Origin: Cytospora piceicola
Lineage: Eukaryota; Ascomycota; Sordariomycetes; Diaporthales; Cytosporaceae
Assembly (NCBI GenBank): GCA_023375675.1
Contig: JALQBC010000025.1
Span: 372,001 to 436,000 of the forward strand
DNA length: 64,000 nt
Direction of reading: 5' to 3'
Part shown: piece by piece, positions 47,901-59,951 of the stretch
Position numbering within the stretch: the first letter of the stretch is position 1
Layout of the letters: each line of letters opens with the position of its first letter
Program-made: the position numbers and the translations under genes
Notes under the pieces: generated by a model
What the model saw: the letters and a program-made list of their open reading frames with translations, nothing else
Databases searched by the model: none
What the model was told of the DNA's origin: nothing

Positions 47901-50900
47901 AAGCTCATATCATAAGCCTCTCAAGTGGGCCTTCAAACACAAGACAGCTGTATTTGTCGATGCTGCCTTGTCCGCTAGCCGAAGGTAAATGCTAACATAT
48001 GCGCCGAGGATGCAATGTTCGTTCGGGGCTCACTCATGTCTGCAGCCCGTTCTCGTCACATCGCAAGTCTCGACAGCTGGCTGCTGTTCATGCGAATCGT
48101 GGATCATGGCCGGACCGAGAGCAGATCAACAATCGTAATCGGTCTCAGCAATACTGGCCACGACTCAAGTCCCTTTTCAGTGTGGGTCTCATGTAGCTAC
48201 CCAGTACTTTTTGAACTTTAATCCACATGATTACGAGGATCGTTGCCCATCACGGCAAGCCTTGGGCAGTGCCCACGATTCCTTCCGGTGATGGCGTGGC
48301 CCGATAGGGATGATGCCTGCAGTCTGGAATGATCGGCAGCCGGCCCTTCTGTTTCAACGGTCGGTCATTTGCGCCGGCCACGTCTTCGGGCGTATAAGTG
48401 ACGGATTCGTGCCTTGATAGGAAATTGTTGACCCTCGAGATTTGATAGAGATCTTCGATCGCAACGACCCTCATGTCGACACAGGGATCTGATGGAATGT
48501 CCTCGTTGATGAAGCCTTTGGTCGTTGCACAACCATCATGTGCGGACCTTTTTTCTATTTTAGGATGGATACAATTGCTGCCGATCTCTGGCCCCAGTAG
48601 CACGCTAGATTATTCGGTAATCGGCTGCCTTTCAAGTGGCTTCCGGGCTCCATCAGGAAGTTCTCCTGTCACATCATTGCGTTTTGCATTGCGCCGAGAA
48701 GCACCTCCAGGGTTGCAACGACTTGGTGGGGAGAGTGGGAGTGCAGAATATGGACTTCGCGCCGAATCCTCAAACACACAAATCCCGCACCCCCCCCTGG
48801 GACCCTTGTTGTCGGCGGGCCTTTGTCTGTGGGCGTAAGGCTATATCACACAGCCGTTAAGACCGTATTGTCTATATGAAGCACGAGGTGCTGATGGTGA
48901 CTTATGACGTCTTCCGGGCTGTGTAGGAACACTCCTATTGTAGACTGAATGTTGTTGCTGGGAGTAGATCATGTCTCCTGCGAGTGAGAGGATGGATTAT
49001 ATTCTCCGTAGCCTGCATCGTCACGTGTTGTTGTAAGAACAGTCGCACCGACGTTTGGCTGCTCCAGCGGGATGGTTCCGGGAAATGGGCATGTCGAGTT
49101 GGGCCCAACGCTCTGGCTCGTCCACGAGTCTGGACAATAGCGCGGCAGGCGGTAAAGCGGCAGTGTCCAGGGTCGTGGCGACCTGCGTGGTGCCCGTTTC
49201 TGGATTTGCGCCGTAAGCGCCACTAAGCAGTCAAGTGTCCCGATGCCCCGCAGACAGTCAAGCGGGACGGTATTGCATAGTACTGTGTACTTTGCGAAAC
49301 TCCATGCCATACCGCTGAGTTGTGGCTTGACGCGAGTACTGAAAGCGTGCAATTTTACGCAATAGTGCGAAGTCAATGCTGCTGCTACTGCTGTTCATGC
49401 TGACCGTCAAGCTGCGTGGCGACGTTGTGCAGAGTTGGCGCAGATTTCGCTAAAGTGAGAAGCGAAAATGTTCTCTATCCTCTCGTCGCGAACCATCGCC
49501 GATCGTCTTGAAGCACGGCCGTCAGCACGTCTCGACCTTGAAAGAGACTTCGATGTAAGGCCCACCTTGAGCTCGTCGTATGTACCGGGTACGGGATGTA
49601 CTCAAGCGTGTGTGGCATGGGGCCAGACGGTTCCACGAAGCGGAGCTGTTAGTAGCGGAACCAGGATGACGACCAGCCCATGTGCCGTTCCGAGGCGGAA
49701 CCTATGGCGGAAGAAGCCTTTCCTTGCTTCCCCTCAGCTGAGAGCCCTGAGAGCCCCTGACCCCGTGCCATGCCCCGAGATCAACCATTCGTTTCGAGTC
49801 CTTAACGGGTAAAGACATCCGGTTTCCATTCCTTAGTCGTTTTCGGCAACGTTGGTTGCAAGATGCTATCAAGGTTGGGCACCGTGGGTGTGATTAACAC
49901 TTCAGGCTATCATGATCGACATACCAGATGGCGTGTTGAACAGCTCCTCGCACTCCAGATATGTAGATACGTACGTACGTGGGAAGGATCCAACACTCTG
50001 GTGCGGCTGCACTGCAGAAGAAGCTTGATAGCCTGGCAGGTCTTGGCAATGTTGAGCTGGGAATCGGCTTGACTGCCGGCACGGGCGAACTGGTAGCCAT
50101 ATCTGGTTGGGAAGAAGTCTATCGCGCCTTTGCAGTTTGGCACCGACATTAGCGAGACAGGGAGTATCGTCAATAGAATAACTCGTTCTCTAGTCAGCCC
50201 CAACTATCACCGAAAAGCACATGCTGCATTGTCCAGGTAATAAGATGTGAAGCTAGCCATGGCGCAAATCAACGGCAAAGGCCCGCTGCACCATCATGGG
50301 ATGTTCGGCAACGGCCAGCCGGCCTTCGCTTCCTGCCGGGACTCCATCGGGGTCCTATTGGGTCCGATATTAGTAGGTCGTAAACGACTTCGACAACATG
50401 GCTGGCAACGCAGCCAAGCCAGACTTCGTACCATAACATGAATGTACGACAGGGCAGTACACAGTACCTGCATGGATCGTGTCGATGCCGTCGGGCACGA
50501 CCAGTACGGGCAATGTGTTCGTGCCCTTTGCCGTGATGAAAAGTCATCGATCAGCACAAAAGCCGCCGGAGCAGGCCGAGATGGCTGGATGGGTGTAAAG
50601 CTTGCCAATTTCAAGACTGGTGTAATAAGCTTCATGACGATCATAACCACAAAGGCTCTGAGATTAGCAGTAGAAAATTCCCTCGTGACCGAGGCGAAGG
50701 GCTAGGGATGCAAATCTGCCCCAATGACAAACGAAGACAAACCGCTGATCTTTTTGAGGTCTTGGTCGGTTTAGCGGAATTGCAAAGGAGCCCAAAGGAA
50801 GCCGTCTAGGTCTGATGAGACCCGGTAAAGACCAAACCGAGTACGGTGTGTATGTGTAGATCTTGGACACCAGCGATGTTCTGGACCTGGAGCCTTGGGA

Positions 50901-51783
50901 GATTGGTATCCGTGGGTGCCCCAGACGAATCCTCCACCGCGATCGACTTCCGTAACGGGCGAAGCGCGAGATGTGATGGTGGTCCCATCAACGGCAGGAT
51001 TGAATCGATGGAGTATGGAGACGCAGCCTGGTTTGGCAAGCGGATGGCCGGCAGAACCCAAACCCACGAGATGCTGGAATGTAGAGTGACAGACAGATGA
51101 AATGAGGTGATGACCTTGGCCAATATTTGCCCCTTCTGTTCCAAGGACCATTGTCACGATGGAAGTGTCCCATCCTGCCTGGGTGTTTCGTGGCGAAGGC
51201 ATGGGGATCGTCATACGCCCGTCGGTCTCGATGAGGGTGTAGATCGTGGATGATGCACATAGAGCGTCCCGGAAATGGCTGGCCGGGAACGGGAAGAGAA
51301 CAAACGTCATCCTTCCGAGGCTTTGTACTTGTTCATGGATGGAAATGGAAATGGAAAATATGATCCCCCACAACAGTAGTAGCATTATCTGCTTTTGGAC
51401 TGCTTTGGTCAAAATGTGAGAAGTGACAAACGCTTTGGCCATGATACATACATGTGGGTGTGGGGGGTTACTTTGCAGTCTCTCTGGCACGAACTCTGAC
51501 CAACCGGAGAAGCTGGCAGCACGTGGGCAGACAGTGTGGTGGGTTTCGGTTGGTTCTTGACCGTTTCGGAAGCTACATGCATGTAGGAAAGAGTGGTCTG
51601 GTGGTCTCAATAATAGTGTACCAGTTGTACTAAGTATTAAAAAAAAAAAAAGGCGACGATCAGGTCGACTATCACTTTTGTCATGGCTGATGGTGGCGGT
51701 CTGAGATGCTCGCGATCAACGATGTTATTGGAAAGAAACAGTCCGGGGCAGGGACTTGTACCTAACTAAGTACCTACCCTGGG
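44974..51783. other. Left part of a gene-free region
   Basis: No gene could be supported over 6.8 kb. The longest frames are a 103-codon one at 45165-45476 (minus), which has orderly composition but no recognised domain, and a 279-codon one at 50771-51610 (minus), rich in His, Ser and Pro with no domain and no clear introns. Base composition is mixed, not the extreme AT-richness of RIP-mutated transposons. A 13-A run lies at 51639-51651. Non-coding transcripts, upstream regulatory DNA or very old decayed genes are all possible. Confidence 0.45.
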
Positions 51784-52055
51784 TACCTAGGTAGTTCCAA
51801 GGTGCACTGTTGCCTCACTCTCACATGGGCACAGTCACGTTTCGACGTCACCAAGAGTTACCATCACAGTCGCACATACCATCGGTATATGTATGTATGC
51901 GGCATCGTCCATCGGCTTGCACATGCATCTGCAGATGAATGGTCAGGAACTATATTTGCCTCAGCAGCGCCTTTTTGAGCCTGAAACCTTTGCCTTGATC
52001 CAAAGGCCCCCCTTACATAACCTTGGAACTCACCATACTTACTGTAGATACCTGG

Positions 52056-52075
52056 ATACCTACTTGAGTAGGTAT
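52056..52075. repeat. 20-nt hairpin palindrome
   Basis: Arms ATACCTACT (52056-52064) and AGTAGGTAT (52067-52075) flank a TG spacer. It is a variant of the same TACCTA-type palindrome family. Confidence 0.85.
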
Positions 52076-54824
52076 GTGCTATCAGCCTGTTTGACCAAGT
52101 GTCATACACGCACTTGGTGTTCAGTTGACCTTTAGTTCACTATCGTCTAATTGACAGTGCAGTCCTGCCAGTCCTATGGGGGCTGTAAAGCTGGGATTGT
52201 TACGGCACACGGGCCCTGACGTCGACGCCGCCCAACATCCATCACGGATCTACCTAGGTAGTCACGTCGATTCACACCTCGTAATACCTTCTCGAACTTT
52301 TGCGGCGGGGGAACCACCAATAAAATACCCGTTGGTTAGGGTCCATGTCCCCATCCGGACAAGTGTATACAGCCATCTGCAACGCTGTCAAGCAGGTCAT
52401 CGAAGGCGTATGTAGTTTCAATTACCTAGGTACCTAGGTACCTAATAAGTACCCAGCTCGCTGTCATTCCAGCAGAGCTTGAAGCTTCCCTCCGTCAAAA
52501 TCTCCGTTGGGCGACCCGGAGCTAGACCTAGTTGCCGTGCACCAGAGCCCCGGCCGGTATTTTATGACTACACCCTACTGTGTATACTTGCCGAGGCCAG
52601 GACATTTGCCGAAGCGGTTTGGTCACACAATGATGACAACCCTGGACAAGCGCCGCAGCGTATCACGGGAAAAAAAACTAGCAGACTCATCTTTGTACTG
52701 TAGTAGTGTAGTAGATCGCATGTGTATGTATTATGCCACAGCAGTCACAGCTGTGTGACTCGGTACGACAATGCCACCACGCGTTACCGGGAGCGGATCC
52801 CGTAATCATCAAAGATCCACCCATATACATACCTAGGTACCTAGGTTACCCTCCAGGGCTTTCAGAGGTGCATGTGTTATATACACCAGGTACCCATTAC
52901 TTACCTAGGTACCCTTTACCGCTATGCTATGGTAGATGCGGTTTCGGCACCGAACCAGACGAGACAGGAAATTATCAACATCTCCATAGCTGACATCTTC
53001 TGGGAGCCTCAGCTGTCAGCATCCATCCTCCCAATTAGAATATCTATACTCAACCTCGATGGCCGGTGCCGAGACCGCACCTGCTATGGTACTGTATACA
53101 GAGGTACATCATACCGGCTCACCTGGGCACTTCCCCCCCCCCCACACTGCCCTCACCCCCAAGTCCTCACGGGAACTCAACACTCGTTGACCCCCGCCAA
53201 ATGATACTGTATGTGATATTTTCTTCTAGGGATTATCCCTGTACTTCTTGTGGCACGTCCCCAGATTTGCCGCGTGCGCGCTGTGCCCAACGCTAGGCCG
53301 TTCGAAGCAATTGCGTGAATGATGGGGCCTTTTGACACAACCCAACCTGCTCCCGGCCGCCACGGCGTCCTTATACGCGGTACTGTATGTATATCATCAA
53401 AATATGCACGGCTTACCTAAGTATAAACAGAAGTACAGGCCCCATTTCTCCTCTAAAGCCCGGAAGCCGGGTAGCAGCTTCATGTCGGCTGGAAAAATCC
53501 CTGGCAGATTCTGCGCAGCCTCATCTTATTATGTGACGTCCAGACTCCATGATCCTCGGCCAACAGAAGCCGGGAAAGCGCCATCTCTGACGCCACACGT
53601 TTGAGGGAAATATACCCTTGCCTTGCTGCTGGGTGCAGGCTCGAGAAGGCGAAAACAGGGAGCAAGCAGCCGTTGCTGAGGACTAGGTCTTGTCAGCGCC
53701 TCCTGGGGGACACGGCACACGATATGGAAGACAGGTTGCTGGTCTGCTTGGCTCCCGAGGTCCTCTGGGAGATGGTTGTCTGATTATTTTGCATGAATAG
53801 AGAGGTTCTCAGTTAACGGACGTCATGCCTAGACTGGCTAGAGGCATATGGTCTTAATCTGACACATAAAGTGCATGTATAGTAGCATGTCGTTGGGGTG
53901 TTGCTGCAAGGAGCTTTGACGAGTCCACCCCCCCAATGGCGCTTTACTTGTGTTGATGAGGTGTCATCAATAGGATTTGGCTATGCCCCTTGTTTCCATT
54001 GACAGGCCGCGAAGCGAGGGGGGTTCTGGACCCATTCATCATCCATTCCACATGGCCAAGAAGGAAAATGCCTGTTCGCCCTTGGAAGGCCAGACCCGGC
54101 AGTGGGAAAGTCGCTGTCATCAAAATTCCCGGTCTTTCGGTCCGCCAATCGCTAGAAAGCCATTCATCATAGCGACCTCGGAAGGCAATCCGCCAGCACA
54201 GGCTTTGTGTTTTTTCTTGGCTTGTTTTTATTGCCTCCGGTACGGCAGGTCGACGGGACTGGTTGTGTTCAAGCCGATCAAACAAGTCCCATTTGGGTAG
54301 GTGGGGAGAGGAAATGGTGTGAAGGCAGTCCGAATTCCGAATTCCAAAAGAGGTCACTATAATAATGCTGCATGCGCATCATGCGCCCCAAGCAGCATGG
54401 CGAAACTAACAGCGATGCGAGGCCAGAAGTACCTGGTACCTGTACCTAATCGTTGTACAGTGCCTGATCCGGCGAGCAGGCCGACAATGCGTCCAACTCT
54501 CAACGGCGCGAGCCAAGGGCGAAAAATGGCGGCTCCAACTGTTACGGGGTACAGATTAAAGTACTGGCGATGCATGCGTATCCAGGGTCCGAATACGTAC
54601 CATGCATTTCAGTAACGTACTTAAGTATGTATTTACAATCCACCACTTACCTACCTGAGTACTGTAGGTACATACTTACTTACATAAAAACAACCATGAG
54701 GAAGCTGCCCCCCCCCCCTTTCGAACCCTGGAGCTTCTGGGTTGCCATCGAGGACGGCAGCCGAAGCGCAACCCGAGAAGGGGGTTCCCCGGTCCCATGA
54801 ACACGATATCGGTACTGCTGTACT

Positions 54825-54848
54825 ATATATATACCTAGGTATATATAT
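54825..54848. repeat. 24-nt perfect palindrome centred on CCTAGG
   Basis: Nine alternating A/T bases on each side of CCTAGG are exact reverse complements. A second CCTAGG palindrome follows at 54856-54865. Confidence 0.85.
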
Positions 54849-55730
54849 GTGTGTATACCTAGGTAATACGAAGACAAGCTGTACCCCTTGGCCATCGGCT
54901 GGAACCTTCCAAGGTTGTCATATTTACACTAGTGTAATCTACATACATAGTGGAAGAACATGGCGCCCGTAGACGCCAGAAAAGGGGGTATATGGAGACC
55001 TGGAATGGGCCATGTTCGACATGAGACCAGCCAGGCATACCTAGGTACCCGATATCCGTCGCGGCGTCGGGGTAAAATCCACGAAACCAGAATCTAGCCG
55101 AGCACGCCAGACTGAACTTTATTAACCACAGCTGCTAGTTTCAACCGTCACCGACGATCTGTCAGCTAGCGCGGCGTGGCCAAGCTGATGGGCGTGGTAT
55201 TTTGGCGCCGACTAATCTGTAAACAGACGCGGAACTACTAGACAGACGTTCGTTCGTTCCAACTTGCTGTAAAGCTACCAGCACCCCCTCCCCCTTTTCT
55301 TATTTTCCTCGGGTTGGTTTTGATTTGGTATTGGTATGGGTTTTTGAATTTGTTTTTGGTTTTGCTGCTAAGGGCTAATTAGGCCCAAGGAGTGAAAATA
55401 CGGCTGACTGGCTTATTACCACCGAGTACAGCTTATGGCTGCTAACACCTGTGGACACATCATGTAAGGAAAGACTTCAAGTCCCCGTATGTGCTGTGCT
55501 GGCTGCAGAATGTGAGATGCTGGGGGTACAGACCACGGTACCGAGCGGCCGAGGGTCCAAAAAGTACCTAGGTAATCTGTAGTAGTAAAGGCCATGGGGA
55601 AGGACCACTTGTCGGCAAGTAGCAGGCCCCTTATTACACAGTAGACCTCGAAACACGCCAGCAAAGTCGTTTAGAATAATCAAGACCCTGCCTCTCCCCA
55701 GGGCTCCATAACACACACACAACCACTCCC

Positions 55731-55740
55731 CCTCTCTCTC

Positions 55741-55772
<32 letters not shown>

Positions 55773-55773
55773 T
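55731..55773. repeat. CT / TTC microsatellite
   Basis: A short (CT)n run passes into a (TTC)n run with one interruption. Pure pyrimidine on the plus strand. Confidence 0.9.
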
Positions 55774-56014
55774 GTCTCCTTTGCCTTTCCCCTGGTCCAC
55801 TGTGCAGATGCTAACCAACAGTAGGGTGGCTTTGCAGGTGGGCTAGATGGATTTCAAACTCTCCAGATAATCATTTCGATTCTGCGCTCACCTCAACACG
55901 CGGAGAGTCCCGGACAAGCGAAGAGGACCCTGGCCCCAGACGGATGGATCACCTGATAGCATGCCAAGTACCTACACACTGTTAGGTGGTACTGGGTGCA
56001 CCCAGGTAGACCAT

Positions 56015-56128
56015 GTACTGGGTACCGGGTACTGGGTACTAGGTACTGGGGTACTGGGTACTGGGTACTGGGTACTAGCTGCTTGGTGCTTGGTGCTTGG
56101 TGCTTGCTGCTTGGTGCTTGCTGCTTGA
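56015..56128. repeat. Two adjacent heptamer minisatellites
   Basis: Nine units of GTACTGG (variants GTACCGG, GTACTAG, one 8-mer) occupy 56015-56078. After one base come seven units of TGCTTGG (variants ending C or A) at 56080-56128. Both have period 7 but different sequence. Confidence 0.92.
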
Positions 56129-56692
56129 TACCTGCTACGTACTACGTATCTGCCAGGAAAGAGCAAGACCCAGCTCCTCAACTCTCTCCACTTACACACG
56201 CCCCGACTTGTCATGGCAGTCAGTCCGGCCCTGTGCCAGTGTGGATTCACAGAAATCCCCATTTACGTTACTCCCTCTCTCTCACGCTCATCAGAAGCTC
56301 AAGCTCATCCAGAGCTGGCGAGTCTGGATTGAATTTCCTTCGTTATACTAGTAGTACCCTTCCTCTCCTCCTTTACCCACACCCGGGGGGCTAGACCTCT
56401 TTACTTTTTTCTTGTTTCTGTCCACCAACCTGACCTGCACCGAGGCTTGCCTTTCCCAAACTCGTTGCAGGTGCCCTGCTCTCCGATTCCGACCTCCATC
56501 CAGCAAAGCAACCAAGGTCCTTTGTTCACCGAGTCACCCCGAAATCTGCTCCTAGCCTTTTCAGTCCCGCATCTGACCGGTCAGTGACACCGGCCTGCAT
56601 TATTCCTACGGGAATCTACAAGCTTGGCCTCGGCTATTGTGTTGCCTAGACTAGAAACGTCCATCTGCCAGGCATTTGCCTCCCAGGAACCT

Positions 56693-56696
<4 letters not shown>

Positions 56697-56734
<38 letters not shown>
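56697..56734. repeat. (AG)19 microsatellite
   Basis: Thirty-eight uninterrupted bases of AG, about 570 bp before the regulator's start codon. Confidence 0.95.
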
Positions 56735-56737
<3 letters not shown>

Positions 56738-57299
56738 GCCGGGTACTTACTCCTTCGGCAACTCGGGTGCAGAACTAAAGCCCATGCCAATTGGACCATT
56801 GCCTTGCGACCAGATGCAGCTTTGCGCCTAACGACGAGCCTCACGACCTACTGGACCGCTGGTATTAGCCTGCTGGAGTCGAGTACTTGCCGGGGCCAAC
56901 CAAGGGGGCAAAGTCTGACAAGCAAGCCGCATTCCACTACGGACCAAAAAACCCATCAAGGTTGCACGGGGACTGCAGCACAGCAAAGCATTGCCGCCGA
57001 AGAGGATACACATCCACCGTTGTCCCGGGCGAAATTGGGGGCTTAGGAAAGACTTTGAGACATCCTTGCGTTGCCGGCTCTGATCGACAAGTAGATACCC
57101 ATCAACTTGGGTGCGTACCAGACAGAACGAAACCCTCGGTTCGGGTCGAAGGAGGCCGTTGTAGGGAGGAAGGTCGACGGTGAACAAGTCTGCCACCTAA
57201 CCGCTACAGTCTACTCTTAATACACAGCTTTTCCCCTCGGATCTGCCCGTCTGACGACAGAAGAGAAGGAGGAAGACCCCCAAACGAAACTAAGTCTGC

Positions 57300-59951
57300 A
57301 TGTTCCTCGATAGGCAACCCCCAAGAAATTCGCCTTCCAGGAAACCTGTGGAGCCCCTGCCGAAGAAGACCAGCGACTACTGGTCCCTGGGCTCCTCCAA
57401 CATGGCAGCCGCGTCACACAACCCATATCCTCGATCCCCAAACCCCTCCACAAGGTCATACGACTCTTCGTCTGTATCCTCTGCCACCTCACCAGCACCT
57501 CCTGCCCAGTACTTGGGCGGATTGATGAGCACAAGTGCGAGGTCGAACCCGCCGCCCGCACCACAGCCCATAGGCATCCCCCCTTTACCCTCGGTCCACC
57601 AGCCTTCGTCCTTCCAGCCGTACACTCAAGTCGCTCCCACTGCTATAATGGGACGTGAGTCTCTGCCCTCGAATGACTCGGTCGCCAGTACGCCAGGGAC
57701 AGCACACGCACAGCTCCCACCAACGTCCGCCACCAGCAGCGGTAGCAATGTGCAGCAGAAGCGGGCCTACCGCCAGAGGAGGAAGGACCCCAGCTGCGAC
57801 GCCTGCCGCGAGCGCAAGGTCAAGTGCGACGCGACCGAGACGACGAGCTGCTCCGAGTGCTCCAGCCGGAACGTCAAGTGCCAGTTCACCAAGGAGACGA
57901 ACCGCCGCATGTCGTCCATCAAGCAGGTCCAGGATCTCGAGAAGCTGATCGAGCGCATCCGCAGGGAGAACAACAGCCTGCGGCGCATGATCTCGGAGAA
58001 GGACGGCCAGCTGGACGTCGACGTCGACGGCATGGAGCAGCTGCCACTCCAGCTCCCCAGCATAGGAACGGAGCCGAAAAGGAGGAAGCGGCCCGCGCCC
58101 GTGCACGACCTATCCAGGGCGCGGTCGAACCTGTTGAGTTTCTCGAAAGGCGTCTGGAAGCCGCCAGCACAGTATCGCCAACCTCTGACGCCGGGTCCGT
58201 TTGACGTGCAGAGGCCTGAGCTGCCTCCAATAAATACGACTAAGCGACTCCTTGACTCCTACTTCGCCTCTACGCACAGCATGTTCCCAATCCTACACTG
58301 GCGCACGTTCGAGCAGGGCATAGATGAGATGTATAGGGCTCCGAACCTGCAGAATGTCCCGCTTCCGTTCCTGTCCATGTTTTTCGCTGTCCTGGCTCTG
58401 GGCAGCCTGTTTGTCCCCGAGGCACCAGTCGAACGCTCCTACCACGGAGCGGAGTTTCTCGAGCAATCACGAAGATTGGTTGACCCATGGAACAACAATT
58501 TCGTGCTCGACAATGCGCGGACATTGGTTTTGCAAACAATGTTCCTTGAAGAGATGAACCTCAAATCGGCTGCGTGGAACTGCCTAGGAAACGCCGTCCG
58601 CGTTGCGCAAGACATTGGGCTTTATTCCGAATCAGGCCCCTGGCCCGTCATCGAGGGCGAGATGCGGAGGAGGGTGTGGTGGACGATCTACATCCTCGAC
58701 CGCAGCCTTTCTGTGGAGCTCGGGCGACCGCTCCTAATCGACGACTCCGACTGCGACGTCTCCCTCCCCGCGGGCGTTGACGACACCTACATCCACGACG
58801 GCGGCATGACCGTGCCTGCAGGTGCGGAGCCCCTCACCAACTCCCTCCTCGCCCTCATCAACGTCGTGCGGTCCTACGGCGCCCTCCACAGGGCCCTTGC
58901 CTCGCCCGTCATCGCACCAACCCGCCTCGCGACGTTCGACACCCACTTCGCGTCCTGCCTGCGCACATTCCCCCCGGCATGCGACCCCTCATCGCAGGTG
59001 CCGATGAGCCCGCACCTGCTCAACCCCCTAATCTACCTCCTCCACGCCCGGCTCCTCCTGCACAGGCACAACCTGACGCCCAGCTGCCCCCCGGACGTCC
59101 GCATCACCGCGCTCGAGCAGTGCACGCACACAGCGCTGGAGACGGCCTCGCTCGTGGCGCGGACCACGCCCCAGCTCCCCGACGGCGCGACGTCCCTCCT
59201 CGCCATGCACGTCTTCCGCTGCACCCACTTCCTCCTGCTCGCGGGGTACCTGGACGCGGCGGCGACCTGCGTCCGCGCCCTGGCCGCCATCGGCACCCGC
59301 CGGGACGTCACCGTGCCGTGCGGGCGGTTCCTCGCCTTCTTCGCCGCCGTGCTGGCCGGCAAGAAGACCGAGTACGCGGCCTACATCGCCCGGAGCAGCC
59401 CCCAGGCCCTGCCGCCGCCGCTGCCCGGCAGGCCGCAGCCCAGCCCGCTCCAGGACGCCCTGCTGAGGGACGAGGAGCTGCTCGTATATGCCAGTGCGGA
59501 CCTGCAGGCCGGCCCCGAGACCGGGTGGGTCTGGGCGGGTGGGGAGAGGGAGGCCCAGGCCCAGCAGGCTCCCGGCCCTAGCAGCCTGGGACGCGGTGCG
59601 GCTGCAGGCGGCAGCGGGGCCCTGTTCAGCACGGAGGCCCGGACGGCACTCAGCGAGGATGAAAGCCGGGACTGGGGTGGCTGGGAGAGGGTAGAGGGGC
59701 TGATACGTGGCCTGGCCTCCGGGTCGACTACGCCTACGGCGTCTATGAGCGCTGAGCCATGGGGCCACGCACCACCGCCTCTAGCGCAGCCGCCTCCGCT
59801 GGCAGTGCAGGTCAAGATGGAGCCGGGCATGGCGCAGCAGCCACTGAGTGCGGCGGGGCCAAGCAGCGGGGGAGGGAGCCATGCGAACAGCCCTACGACG
59901 GCGGGCAAGACAAAGAGTCAGGAGAGGATCAGCATTGCGAATATCATCTGA
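57300..59951 (+). CDS. Zn2Cys6 transcription factor with fungal-specific regulatory domain
   Basis: Nuclear DNA-binding regulator of 883 aa in one exon. A disordered Ser/Pro-rich N-terminus (1-150) ends in the basic QKRAYRQRRKDPS. The binuclear zinc cluster starts at about 165: CDACRERKVKCDATETTSCSECSSRNVKC holds the six cysteines. It is followed by a linker and short coiled coil (IKQVQDLEKLIERIRRENNSLRRMI) for dimerisation. The fungal transcription-factor middle homology domain runs from about 310 to 560 (RLLDSYFASTHSMFPILHWRTF, RRRVWWTIYILDRSLSVELGRPLLI). The C-terminus is low-complexity Gly/Ala/Pro. ATG 57300 is the first in frame; ATG 57402 (MAAASHNPY) is a reasonable alternative. I do not recognise the exact orthologue. 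Over 12 kb of gene-free DNA lies upstream, unusual for this window. Confidence 0.92.
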   Translation: MFLDRQPPRNSPSRKPVEPLPKKTSDYWSLGSSNMAAASHNPYPRSPNPSTRSYDSSSVSSATSPAPPAQYLGGLMSTSARSNPPPAPQPIGIPPLPSVHQPSSFQPYTQVAPTAIMGRESLPSNDSVASTPGTAHAQLPPTSATSSGSNVQQKRAYRQRRKDPSCDACRERKVKCDATETTSCSECSSRNVKCQFTKETNRRMSSIKQVQDLEKLIERIRRENNSLRRMISEKDGQLDVDVDGMEQLPLQLPSIGTEPKRRKRPAPVHDLSRARSNLLSFSKGVWKPPAQYRQPLTPGPFDVQRPELPPINTTKRLLDSYFASTHSMFPILHWRTFEQGIDEMYRAPNLQNVPLPFLSMFFAVLALGSLFVPEAPVERSYHGAEFLEQSRRLVDPWNNNFVLDNARTLVLQTMFLEEMNLKSAAWNCLGNAVRVAQDIGLYSESGPWPVIEGEMRRRVWWTIYILDRSLSVELGRPLLIDDSDCDVSLPAGVDDTYIHDGGMTVPAGAEPLTNSLLALINVVRSYGALHRALASPVIAPTRLATFDTHFASCLRTFPPACDPSSQVPMSPHLLNPLIYLLHARLLLHRHNLTPSCPPDVRITALEQCTHTALETASLVARTTPQLPDGATSLLAMHVFRCTHFLLLAGYLDAAATCVRALAAIGTRRDVTVPCGRFLAFFAAVLAGKKTEYAAYIARSSPQALPPPLPGRPQPSPLQDALLRDEELLVYASADLQAGPETGWVWAGGEREAQAQQAPGPSSLGRGAAAGGSGALFSTEARTALSEDESRDWGGWERVEGLIRGLASGSTTPTASMSAEPWGHAPPPLAQPPPLAVQVKMEPGMAQQPLSAAGPSSGGGSHANSPTTAGKTKSQERISIANII

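Larger units (their letters stand above)
51784..55574. repeat. Dispersed array of the palindrome TACCTAGGTA
   Basis: Ten exact copies start at 51784, 52251, 52423, 52431, 52830, 52902, 54832, 54856, 55038 and 55565. The pair at 52423 and 52431 overlaps by two bases. Two more lie at 40997 and 41022; no others were found in the window. A given 10-mer is expected less than once in 64 kb. Flanks differ between copies, so these are not fragments of one longer repeat. Confidence 0.88.
55575..57299. promoter_or_regulatory. Upstream region of the Zn2Cys6 regulator, simple-repeat rich
   Basis: The 1.7 kb before the transcription factor start holds three simple repeats listed separately. Long pyrimidine-rich runs are probably core promoter or 5' UTR. 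Untranslated leader exons may exist but cannot be placed from sequence. Confidence 0.45.

Noticed and set aside
50771..51610. 279-codon open frame on the minus strand in the gene-free region
   Set aside because: No recognisable domain, an odd composition rich in His, Ser, Thr and Pro, no convincing start context and overlapping open frames in other phases. It looks like a chance ORF in moderately GC-rich DNA.
55972..56262. Minus-strand frame encoding a repetitive YPVPST-like peptide
   Set aside because: It is only a translation of the heptamer minisatellites.
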